From an uncultured Aquimarina sp. (GTDB lineage: Bacteria; Bacteroidota; Bacteroidia; Flavobacteriales; Flavobacteriaceae): 64,000 nt of DNA. Shown here in pieces: positions 39,398 through 48,119 of this stretch. Every line of letters begins with the position of its first letter. Positions within the stretch are counted from its first letter, which is position 1. The stretch spans positions 26,320-90,319 of the forward strand of contig CALLUJ010000031.1 in the NCBI GenBank assembly GCA_938011245.1. Reading direction: 5' to 3'. The notes beneath the pieces were generated by a model, which saw only the letters and a list, made by a program, of their open reading frames with translations, was not told where the DNA came from and searched no databases. A program made the translations under genes and the position numbers.

Positions 39398-42226
39398 ATG
39401 AATTACGATTTCAGTCAAATCGAAGCCAAGTGGCAAAAATATTGGGAAGAAAACCAAACGTTTAAAGCAAGTAATAGTTTTAATAAACCAAAATATTATG
39501 CATTGGATATGTTTCCATATCCATCTGGTGCAGGGTTGCATGTTGGGCACCCATTAGGATATATTGCTAGCGATATTTATGCCCGTTATAAACGACATCA
39601 AGGCTTTAATGTATTACACCCACAAGGATATGATTCATTTGGATTACCAGCAGAGCAATATGCTATACAAACAGGGCAACATCCAGCTATTACTACGCAA
39701 ACGAATATAGCTCGTTACCGAGAACAATTAGATAAAATAGGCTTTTCTTTTGATTGGAGTAGAGAAGTGCAAACCAGTAATCCAGAATACTACAAATGGA
39801 CTCAATGGATTTTTGGAGAGCTATTTAATTCTTGGTACAATCTAACGAATGATAAAGCAGAGTCTATAGAAACACTTATTGCCAAGTTTGAAACGAAAGG
39901 TAACGAGGAGGTAAAAGCTGTTAGTGATGAAGATATTGTTGTTTTTTCAGCAACAGAATGGAATGCTTTGTCCGATAAACAACAACAAGAAATACTATTA
40001 CAATACCGTCTTACTTTTTTAGCAGAAACCGAAGTGAATTGGTGCCCAGAATTAGGGACAGTACTGGCTAATGATGAAATAGTAAATGGGGTTTCTGAGC
40101 GTGGAGGATATCCAGTTATACGCAAAAAAATGAAACAATGGAGTATGCGTATTTCAGCATATGCCGATCGTTTAATTCAAGATTTAGAGAATTTAGATTG
40201 GTCCGAAAGTATAAAAGAAACACAACGCAATTGGATTGGTAAATCAGTTGGTGCTAGTGTGTACTTTAATGTGCTTCCTATTGAAGATGTTATGAATCCT
40301 ACCACTATTGAAGTATTTACGACTAGACCCGATACTATTTATGGAGTAACCTATATGGCTCTTGCTCCAGAACATCCATTAGTAAATCAATTAACCACTA
40401 CAGCCCGAAAAGAGAAAGTAGAAGCGTATGTAGAAGCTACAGCTAAACGAAGCGAACGCGAACGAATGGCAGACGTAAAAACGATTTCAGGAGTGTTTAC
40501 AGGAAGTTATGCCGAGCATCCAATTACCAAAAATAAAGTGCCTATTTGGATTGCCGATTATGTGTTAGCAAGTTATGGTACAGGAGCAGTAATGGCTGTT
40601 CCTTGTGGAGATCAGCGCGATTTTGATTTTGCGACCCATTTTAATATCCCTATTGAAAATATATTTAAAGATGTAGATGTTTCGAAAGAAGCTTATACAG
40701 ATAAAACAAATGCAGTAATTACCAATTCAGATTTTTTAAATGATTTGCCAGCTAAAGAAGCAGCAAAATTAATGGTAAAGACTTTAGAAGACTTAGGTTA
40801 CGGTAAAGGAAAAATAAATTATCGTTTACGCGATGCTGTATTTAGTCGTCAACGTTATTGGGGAGAACCTTTTCCAATTTATTATGTAAATGGAATGCCA
40901 CAACTTATAAGCACTAAATATTTACCAATTAACCTGCCAGAAGTTGAAAAATATTTGCCAACAGAAGATGGAGCACCTCCACTAGGAAGAGCAACTATAT
41001 GGGCTTGGGATACGGAAACCAATACTGTTGTAAGTAACGATAAAGTAAACAATACCACTATTTATCCTTTAGAATTAAATACAATGCCAGGTTGGGCGGG
41101 AAGTTCTTGGTATTTGTTTCGATATATGGATAGTCAAAACAATGAAGCGTTTGCATCTAAAGAAGCCTTAGACTATTGGCAAAATGTAGATTTGTATGTA
41201 GGAGGAAGCGAACACGGAACAGGACATTTATTATACAGTCGTTTTTGGACAAAATTTTTGTACGATCGTGAATTTTTATCGGTAGACGAACCGTTTAAAA
41301 AAATGATTAATCAGGGAATGATTTTGGGAACGAGTGCCTTTGTATATCGTATTCCTGAAACGCAGAATTTTGTATCTAAAAACTTAATTAAAGGTAGAGA
41401 GGTCCAAGCTATACATACAGATGTTACTTTGGTAAATGCTTCTAATGAGTTAGATGTTGAAGGCTTTAAAAAATGGAGGGCAGAGTTCTCTGAAGCTACT
41501 TTTGAATTAGAAAATGATAAATACATTATAGGCAATGAGGTGGAAAAAATGTCCAAATCTAAATATAATGTAGTCAATCCAGACGATATATGTGAAGAGT
41601 ACGGAGCAGATACGTTGCGTTTGTACGAGATGTTTTTAGGTCCATTGGAACAAGCTAAACCTTGGAACACTGCTGGAATTACAGGAGTACATAATTTTTT
41701 AAAAAAAATGTGGAAACTGTATATAGGGACAGATGGAGTTAAATTTACAGATGTAACGCCAACTAAAGACAATTTAAAGACGCTACACAAAACTATTAAG
41801 AAAGTAACAGAAGATATAGAGCATTTTTCTTTTAATACTTCGGTAAGTACGTTTATGATTTGTGTAAATGAGTTAACAGCTCAGAAATGCACAAGCAAAA
41901 AAATATTGAATGATTTGGTAATTTTAATTTCGCCGTATGCACCACATATTGCAGAAGAACTCTGGAATAAGTTAGGAAATATGACTTCTGTATCCACAGT
42001 AATCTTTCCTGTCTTTGAAGAAAAATATTTAGTGGAAAGTGTAAAAGAATACCCTATTTCTTTTAATGGGAAAATGCGTTTTAAGTTAGAGTTGTCGTTA
42101 GATATGTCTAAAGAAGAAATTGAAAAAATAGTAATGGCTCACGAAAAAACACAAAAGCAATTAAATGGACGTTCGCCTAAAAAGGTAATTATAGTACCTG
42201 GGAAAATTATAAATATTGTAGGTTAA
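39398..42226 (+). CDS. leuS: Leucyl-tRNA synthetase
   Basis: FPYPSGAGLHVGHPLGY, editing domain, MSKSKYNVVNPDDI. Confidence 0.97.
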   Translation: MNYDFSQIEAKWQKYWEENQTFKASNSFNKPKYYALDMFPYPSGAGLHVGHPLGYIASDIYARYKRHQGFNVLHPQGYDSFGLPAEQYAIQTGQHPAITTQTNIARYREQLDKIGFSFDWSREVQTSNPEYYKWTQWIFGELFNSWYNLTNDKAESIETLIAKFETKGNEEVKAVSDEDIVVFSATEWNALSDKQQQEILLQYRLTFLAETEVNWCPELGTVLANDEIVNGVSERGGYPVIRKKMKQWSMRISAYADRLIQDLENLDWSESIKETQRNWIGKSVGASVYFNVLPIEDVMNPTTIEVFTTRPDTIYGVTYMALAPEHPLVNQLTTTARKEKVEAYVEATAKRSERERMADVKTISGVFTGSYAEHPITKNKVPIWIADYVLASYGTGAVMAVPCGDQRDFDFATHFNIPIENIFKDVDVSKEAYTDKTNAVITNSDFLNDLPAKEAAKLMVKTLEDLGYGKGKINYRLRDAVFSRQRYWGEPFPIYYVNGMPQLISTKYLPINLPEVEKYLPTEDGAPPLGRATIWAWDTETNTVVSNDKVNNTTIYPLELNTMPGWAGSSWYLFRYMDSQNNEAFASKEALDYWQNVDLYVGGSEHGTGHLLYSRFWTKFLYDREFLSVDEPFKKMINQGMILGTSAFVYRIPETQNFVSKNLIKGREVQAIHTDVTLVNASNELDVEGFKKWRAEFSEATFELENDKYIIGNEVEKMSKSKYNVVNPDDICEEYGADTLRLYEMFLGPLEQAKPWNTAGITGVHNFLKKMWKLYIGTDGVKFTDVTPTKDNLKTLHKTIKKVTEDIEHFSFNTSVSTFMICVNELTAQKCTSKKILNDLVILISPYAPHIAEELWNKLGNMTSVSTVIFPVFEEKYLVESVKEYPISFNGKMRFKLELSLDMSKEEIEKIVMAHEKTQKQLNGRSPKKVIIVPGKIINIVG

Positions 42227-42487
42227 ATGACTGGTTTTGTAATAGAATCCATAGGTGGTGTTGCTGCAGTACTTACCACATTAGCTTTTTTGCCACAAGT
42301 AATTAAAACATGGAAAAGCAAAGATGCTAAAAGTTTGTCTATGCCCATGCTGTTAATGACTTTTTTAGGTATTTGTTTATGGGCTTTTTATGGTGTTTTA
42401 AAAGGAAGCCTTCCGTTAATAGTAGCGAATAGTATTACAGCAATAAATGCAGGAATTTTAATTTTTTTTAAACTCAAGTATAAATAG
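42227..42487 (+). CDS. SemiSWEET-type sugar transporter
   Basis: 86 aa, three TMs, FLPQVIKTWKSKDAKSLSMPMLL (PQ-loop). Confidence 0.9.
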   Translation: MTGFVIESIGGVAAVLTTLAFLPQVIKTWKSKDAKSLSMPMLLMTFLGICLWAFYGVLKGSLPLIVANSITAINAGILIFFKLKYK

Positions 42488-42567
42488 TAGAGCTTTTATT
42501 AGACTGAACTTTAGGCAGTAAAATGTTTTTTGTACTTTTAATTATATTCTAAAATTGTAAAACTATT

Positions 42568-43263
42568 ATGATAGGTTATTATGTAATTGCAGGTATTATT
42601 TTTTTGATAAGCTCTTTTGTAAGTAATAAGCTGAAAAGCAAATTTAAAGAGTATTCTAACCTTTCGTTGCAAAACGGAATGAGTGGAGCAGAAATAGCAG
42701 AAAAAATGTTAGCAGATAATGGAATACGAGATGTAAAAGTAATCTCTACTTCAGGGATGTTAACAGATCATTACAATCCTCAGAATAAAACCGTAAACTT
42801 AAGCGAAGGTGTATATAGTCAAAGAAATGCTGCGGCTGCGGCAGTATCTGCTCATGAAGTAGGACATGCTGTACAGCATGCGCAAGCATATCAATGGCTT
42901 ACTTTACGATCTAAAATAGTACCTGTTGTTGGTGTTGCTAGTAAATTTTCAAATATTATACTAATGGTAGGTTTGGGACTTTCTGCAGGAGGAAATGCTT
43001 TAGGAAATATGATATTCTTATTAGGAATTTTGTTATTTGCTGTAACAACAGCGTTCACGTTTATTACCCTTCCTGTAGAATATGATGCCAGTAATAGAGC
43101 TTTGGCTTGGCTAGAAAACTCTTCGGGAATGTTAAATAGGGAAGAGCATGCCGCAGCAAAAGATGCACTTAAGTGGGCGGCAAGGACTTACTTAGTAGCA
43201 GCGCTTGGATCTTTAGCTACTCTAATGTATTTTGTTTTGCGTTATATGGGAAACAGAAGGTAA
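42568..43263 (+). CDS. Zinc metallopeptidase (YugP-like)
   Basis: SAHEVGHAVQHAQAY, LPVEYDASNRALAWL. Confidence 0.93.
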   Translation: MIGYYVIAGIIFLISSFVSNKLKSKFKEYSNLSLQNGMSGAEIAEKMLADNGIRDVKVISTSGMLTDHYNPQNKTVNLSEGVYSQRNAAAAAVSAHEVGHAVQHAQAYQWLTLRSKIVPVVGVASKFSNIILMVGLGLSAGGNALGNMIFLLGILLFAVTTAFTFITLPVEYDASNRALAWLENSSGMLNREEHAAAKDALKWAARTYLVAALGSLATLMYFVLRYMGNRR

Positions 43264-43461
43264 AATATATTTTGTTCAAGACTTAATAACTGTCTGCTTG
43301 TATCAAGTAATTTTCTTGAGAATATATTACTAATCTTAAGAGGTTTGATGTTTAATATATAATGCACCTCTGTAATTTTGACTATAAATAATTATGCTTT
43401 AAAAACTGTAAACGATATAAAAAAAATTAACGAAATTTGTGCTAATATTAAATTGAAGTTT

Positions 43462-43950
43462 ATGGGTAAAGTAGGAGTTATTATGGGAAGTACAAGTGAC
43501 TTACCAGTAATGCAAAAGGCAATAGATTTTTTGAAGGAAATGAAAGTGGCTGTAGAGGTGGATATAGTTTCGGCACATCGTACACCAGAAAAATTATACG
43601 ATTATGCCACTAATGCCCATAAAAGAGGAATTAACGTAATAATAGCAGGAGCAGGAGGAGCAGCACATTTACCCGGTATGGTTGCTTCAATGTCTCCTTT
43701 GCCTATAATTGGAGTCCCTGTAAAATCAAGTAATTCAATAGACGGATGGGATTCTGTATTATCTATACTTCAAATGCCTGGGGGAGTGCCAGTAGCAACT
43801 GTAGCTTTAGATGGAGCATTAAATGCAGGAATTTTAGCCGTTCAAATTATAGGGAGTAAAAATGTTGAAGTACAAAATAGAATAATAGAGTACAAAACCC
43901 AGTTGAAAGAAAAAGTAATTAAAGGTTCGGAACAAGTAAAATCGATTTAG
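43462..43950 (+). CDS. purE: N5-carboxyaminoimidazole ribonucleotide mutase
   Basis: MGKVGVIMGSTSDLPVM, SAHRTPEKLYDYA, GAGGAAHLPGMVAS. Start moved from 43378 to 43462 by domain start. Confidence 0.95.
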   Translation: MGKVGVIMGSTSDLPVMQKAIDFLKEMKVAVEVDIVSAHRTPEKLYDYATNAHKRGINVIIAGAGGAAHLPGMVASMSPLPIIGVPVKSSNSIDGWDSVLSILQMPGGVPVATVALDGALNAGILAVQIIGSKNVEVQNRIIEYKTQLKEKVIKGSEQVKSI

Positions 43951-44102
43951 ATTCTTGTATATGACAATCGAATTTTTAAATTAGCCCTAGGAGTTTTAAA
44001 GCTTGTATAATAATTATTTAAATCTGTTTGCTTGCTTGCCTGATTCTTTTATTATAGGTTTGTGTGTATAGAGCAGTTTTTCAGGTATATAAAACACAAT
44101 AA

Positions 44103-44690
44103 ATGAATATTTTAAAAATAAACTCTAGTGTACAGCAAGAAGCTTCTGTAACTAGAAAACTAGTAGAGGAAATTATTACAACTATTTCAAAAGGAGAGGT
44201 TACTATAGTAGATAGAGATCTTTCAAAAGGAGTTTCGTTGTTAAACGAACAGATGCTTACAGCCTTTTTTTCGAACCTAGAAGACTTAAAGGAAGAACAG
44301 TTAATGTTATTGGAGGAATCGAATACTTATATCCAAGAAATTAAAGAAGCAGATGTTATTGTTTTTGGAGTTCCAATATATAACTTTAGCGTGCCAGGAT
44401 CAGTAAAAGCATATTTCGATTTGCTAGCTAGAGCAGGAGTTACTTTTAAATATACAGAACAAGGACCTGTAGGTTTAATGGAAAATAAAAAAGTATATGT
44501 AGCTATGGCAAGTGGGGGAGTTCCTTTCGATAGTGAAGTAGACTTTGCATCTAAATTGATACGTCAGTTTTTAACCTTTTTAGGAATAACAGATATTACA
44601 TTTGTTCCTGCAGACCAATTAATGACGAATCAAGAAGCAGCCCTAGGAAGAGCAAGAAAAATAATAGAAGAAACTGTAGGGAGTGTATAA
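44103..44690 (+). CDS. azoR: FMN-dependent NADH-azoreductase
   Basis: MNILKINSSVQQEASVTRKL, VPIYNFSVPGSVKAYFDLLARAGVTFKY. Confidence 0.93.
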   Translation: MNILKINSSVQQEASVTRKLVEEIITTISKGEVTIVDRDLSKGVSLLNEQMLTAFFSNLEDLKEEQLMLLEESNTYIQEIKEADVIVFGVPIYNFSVPGSVKAYFDLLARAGVTFKYTEQGPVGLMENKKVYVAMASGGVPFDSEVDFASKLIRQFLTFLGITDITFVPADQLMTNQEAALGRARKIIEETVGSV

Positions 44691-44712
44691 TTATATTACC
44701 CTATAAAGAATG

Positions 44713-44750
44713 AAAACCACAAAAACTTTATATTGTTTTTGTGGTTTTTT
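44713..44750 (+). terminator. Rho-independent terminator of azoR
   Basis: AAAACCACAAAAAC-loop-GTTTTTGTGGTTTTTT. Confidence 0.85.
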
Positions 44751-44799
44751 GTTTTAGTTAGAAAAATGTATTTTGCGTTCTAATTATTTTAAAACACTG

Positions 44800-45501
44800 A
44801 TGATGAGTAATTTGAAAGTTAAATTTCCTATAAAAGAATGGAGTGAAGCTGATAGGCCTAGAGAGAAATTGATAGACAAAGGTAAAAAGACACTAACCAA
44901 TGCGGAATTGATGGCAATTTTGATAGGTTCTGGGAATAGAGATGAATCGGCTGTTGGATTATGTAAAAGAATTTTAAATGGAGTAGATAATAATCTAAAC
45001 CAGTTAGGGCGTATGGATATACAAGAACTTGTAAAATATAAAGGAATAGGAGAGGCAAAAGCTATTTCTGTGGTAGCAGCCATGGAATTAGGGAGAAGAC
45101 AACGTTTTCAAGAAACCCCTTTAAATCCAAAAATTTTATCAAGTGCAGATGTGTTTTCTTATTTGCAACCAATTTTAGGCGATTTGATGCATGAAGAATT
45201 TTGGGTGCTATTCTTAAATAATTCTAATAAAATTTTAGATAAAAAAATGATTAGTAGTGGAGGACACACAGGAACAGCAGTAGATTTAAGACTAGTGTTT
45301 AAGAAGGCTTTAGAAATTTCGTCAACAGCCATAATACTTTCACATAATCACCCTAGTGGAACATTAAAACCAAGTTTACCCGATAAAAAGATGACTACAA
45401 ATATTCAAAAAGCAGGAAATACTTTAAATATAAAAGTGTTGGATCATGTAATTATTACAGAGAAAAGTTATTTTAGCTTTGCCGATGAAGGATTATTGTA
45501 A
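44800..45501 (+). CDS. radC: DNA repair protein RadC (JAB/MPN domain)
   Basis: AILIGSGNRDESAV, helix-hairpin-helix, ILSHNHPSGTLKPS. ATG at 44800 preferred over TTG at 44773. Confidence 0.95.
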   Translation: MMSNLKVKFPIKEWSEADRPREKLIDKGKKTLTNAELMAILIGSGNRDESAVGLCKRILNGVDNNLNQLGRMDIQELVKYKGIGEAKAISVVAAMELGRRQRFQETPLNPKILSSADVFSYLQPILGDLMHEEFWVLFLNNSNKILDKKMISSGGHTGTAVDLRLVFKKALEISSTAIILSHNHPSGTLKPSLPDKKMTTNIQKAGNTLNIKVLDHVIITEKSYFSFADEGLL

Positions 45502-45546
45502 TTTTTAATATAATAAAGAATTTAGTAGGTGTTTATATGATTTATT

Positions 45547-46320
45547 GTGAAGAAGCCATTTATTCTATTTCTGTTTTTTATTTTTAATTTATCTATTGCT
45601 CAAGTTCAATCAGAGCTTTTTAATTATAAGTATATTTTAATTCCTACTACTTTTTCGTTTCAAGATGCTCCACACGAATATAACCTTAATCGATTAACTC
45701 AGTTTTTGTTTAATAAATATAATTTCGAGACTTTTATAGAAGGAGAAGAAAACTTGTTGTTAGAAAAAATTGATCCTTGTGAAATACTAAGAGCAAATGC
45801 TTTTGCACAAGGTTTCTTTAAAACTAAAGTTTCTTTTACATTTTTGGACTGTAGAGGAAAACTAATATACACATCGCATATAGGTACTAGTTCGAAAAAA
45901 GAATTTGATAAGTCTTATAATGAAGCTATTAGAAATGTTTTTAAAGAAGATAGAAAGATAAATACTCATACTTATCTAAAAAACGATAATGTAGTAAAGA
46001 AAAATATACGCAATATATTGCCCTTAAATTCCCTAAAGGGAGAAATAAAATTAGAAGCTAACAAAGCTTCTTTTGAATTTAAATTACGAAGTAAGACATA
46101 TAATTTTGTTCAAAAATCGGCAACAACGTACATCGTTCTATATAATTTAAAAGAAATAGGTAAGATTACTCAGCAATCTAAAAATAAACAAATTTATAGT
46201 GTTGATGCAGGTGTTTTAAGTGGTACAGGGAGTTTTGACGATTTTGGAAATTTTCGATTAAAACGAGTTAACCCAATAAACCAACAAGAGTTAATAGATG
46301 TAATGGTTAGAACAAAATAG
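45547..46320 (+). CDS. Secreted hypothetical protein
   Basis: Signal peptide KKPFILFLFFIFNLSIAQ from a GTG start. No recognised family. Confidence 0.65.
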   Translation: MKKPFILFLFFIFNLSIAQVQSELFNYKYILIPTTFSFQDAPHEYNLNRLTQFLFNKYNFETFIEGEENLLLEKIDPCEILRANAFAQGFFKTKVSFTFLDCRGKLIYTSHIGTSSKKEFDKSYNEAIRNVFKEDRKINTHTYLKNDNVVKKNIRNILPLNSLKGEIKLEANKASFEFKLRSKTYNFVQKSATTYIVLYNLKEIGKITQQSKNKQIYSVDAGVLSGTGSFDDFGNFRLKRVNPINQQELIDVMVRTK

Positions 46321-46378
46321 AATACTTAGTTATAAAGAGCTAAGAACTTGTTAAGCTAGTAAAAATGGTTTAAAATGG

Positions 46379-46386
46379 TATATTTG
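46379..46386 (+). promoter_or_regulatory. Bacteroidetes-type -7 element upstream of leuB
   Basis: TATATTTG. Confidence 0.45.
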
Positions 46387-46423
46387 CGCATAAATTCTGA
46401 TAATTTAGTATAAAAAATATTTT

Positions 46424-47482
46424 ATGAAATTTAATATTGCGCTACTTGCCGGAGACGGTATAGGACCAGAGGTTATCGATCAAGCAGTTAAAGTTTGTGA
46501 TGCGGTAGCAGTAAAATACAATCACGAAATTACTTGGACTCCGGCATTAACAGGAGCTGCAGCAATTGATGCTGTGGGAGAACCTTACCCAGATGAAACA
46601 CACGATATTTGTGTAGCTTCGGATGCAGTACTGTTTGGGGCAATTGGACACCCTCGATTTGATAATGACCCAAGTGCAAAAGTACGTCCAGAGCAAGGAT
46701 TGCTTAAAATGCGTAAAAAATTAGGCTTGTTTGCAAATGTACGACCTACTTTTACATTTCCATCGTTGTTAGATAAATCTCCATTAAAGGAAGAGCGTAT
46801 AAAAGGAACAGATTTGGTGTTTTTACGTGAATTAACAGGAGGAATTTATTTTGGAGAAAAAGGTAGGAAAGATGGAGGAGAAACTGCCTTTGATAATTGT
46901 GTATATACAAGAGATGAAGTAACTCGTTTAGCTCGTAAAGGTTTTGAACTAGCGATGACTCGCAGTAAAAAATTATGTTGTGTAGATAAAGCTAACGTGT
47001 TAGAAACTTCTAGGCTTTGGAGAGAGACCGTACAAGGTTTAGAAGCGGATTACCCAGAAGTAGAAGTATCTTATGAATTTGTAGATGCGGTAGCTATGCG
47101 ATTAGTGCAATGGCCCAATAGTTACGATGTATTAATTACAGAAAATTTATTTGGAGATATTTTAACAGATGAGGCTTCGGTAATTTCTGGGTCTATGGGG
47201 TTAATGCCATCGGCATCTGTAGGAGCAAAAACATCACTTTACGAACCAATACATGGTTCTTACCCACAGGCAGCAGGTAAAGATATTGCGAATCCGTTAG
47301 CAACAGTTTTATCGGCAGCTATGATGTTCGAAGACGCTTTTGGTTTAAAAGAAGAAGCAGAAGCAATACGAAATGTAGTTAATAAGTCCTTAGCAGAAGG
47401 AGTAGTTACGGAAGATTTAGCAGCAGGAGGAAAGTCCTATAAGACTAGCGAAATAGGAGATTGGTTAGCTAAAAACATATAA
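46424..47482 (+). CDS. leuB: 3-isopropylmalate dehydrogenase
   Basis: LLAGDGIGPEVIDQAVKV, ENLFGDILTDEASVISGSMGLMPSASVG, YEPIHGSYPQAAGKDIANPLA. Confidence 0.96.
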   Translation: MKFNIALLAGDGIGPEVIDQAVKVCDAVAVKYNHEITWTPALTGAAAIDAVGEPYPDETHDICVASDAVLFGAIGHPRFDNDPSAKVRPEQGLLKMRKKLGLFANVRPTFTFPSLLDKSPLKEERIKGTDLVFLRELTGGIYFGEKGRKDGGETAFDNCVYTRDEVTRLARKGFELAMTRSKKLCCVDKANVLETSRLWRETVQGLEADYPEVEVSYEFVDAVAMRLVQWPNSYDVLITENLFGDILTDEASVISGSMGLMPSASVGAKTSLYEPIHGSYPQAAGKDIANPLATVLSAAMMFEDAFGLKEEAEAIRNVVNKSLAEGVVTEDLAAGGKSYKTSEIGDWLAKNI

Positions 47483-47504
47483 ATTTTTAAAACCTAATTA
47501 TTTG

Positions 47505-47538
47505 GGCTACCTTTCCTTTCGATAGGTAGCCTTTTTTT
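47505..47538 (+). terminator. Rho-independent terminator of leuB
   Basis: GGCTACCT-loop-AGGTAGCC plus T7. Confidence 0.88.
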
Positions 47539-47550
47539 GTAGTGAAGTAT

Positions 47551-48111
47551 ATGAAATATATTCTAAGCATTTTAATAGTAATTTTTTTTATTAGTTGTAA
47601 AAAAACTAATCAGGGAGAAATAGAAGAACAAAGTCTTAAAATAGTTTCTTCAGATACTGTTATTAAATCAAGAATAAAACTATTGGATTTGAATAGTGAA
47701 GTTTCTAAAAAATTGAAAGGAGTTTCTAGTTATACATTATTACATCAGAAGATTGATTCTATTAGCAAAGCTCCTTTTAAAGAAATAGAAGCGTTAACTT
47801 TAGGAGTAAACGATAATATTTTAGATTTAAAAAACACGTTACCAAATACTTTAAAAAGTAAACCTATTCTAAGTAGATTAAATCAATTAAAAACATATTC
47901 TTTATTGTTACAAGATAAATTTGCAAATAAATCTAGTAACTTAGAAGGGGTAAATAATACGATTATACAATTGTTAGAATCTTATAATTTAATGATTGTA
48001 CAATTGAATGATGTGGAAAACAAAATTCCAGAAGATTTTCAAAAACAATTAGAAAAAGCAGCGTTTGAAAGGGATTCGCTAAAACAATATAAGGTAGCCC
48101 CTTTGTTTTAG
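47551..48111 (+). CDS. Helical lipoprotein, function unknown
   Basis: MKYILSILIVIFFISCKK lipobox, coiled-coil-like remainder. Confidence 0.65.
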   Translation: MKYILSILIVIFFISCKKTNQGEIEEQSLKIVSSDTVIKSRIKLLDLNSEVSKKLKGVSSYTLLHQKIDSISKAPFKEIEALTLGVNDNILDLKNTLPNTLKSKPILSRLNQLKTYSLLLQDKFANKSSNLEGVNNTIIQLLESYNLMIVQLNDVENKIPEDFQKQLEKAAFERDSLKQYKVAPLF

Positions 48112-48119
48112 TTTATACA

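Noticed and set aside
41311-41790. 159-aa minus-strand ORF opposite leuS
   Set aside because: Fully antisense to a strongly supported essential gene, with no recognisable motifs. Likely a by-product of codon bias on the sense strand.
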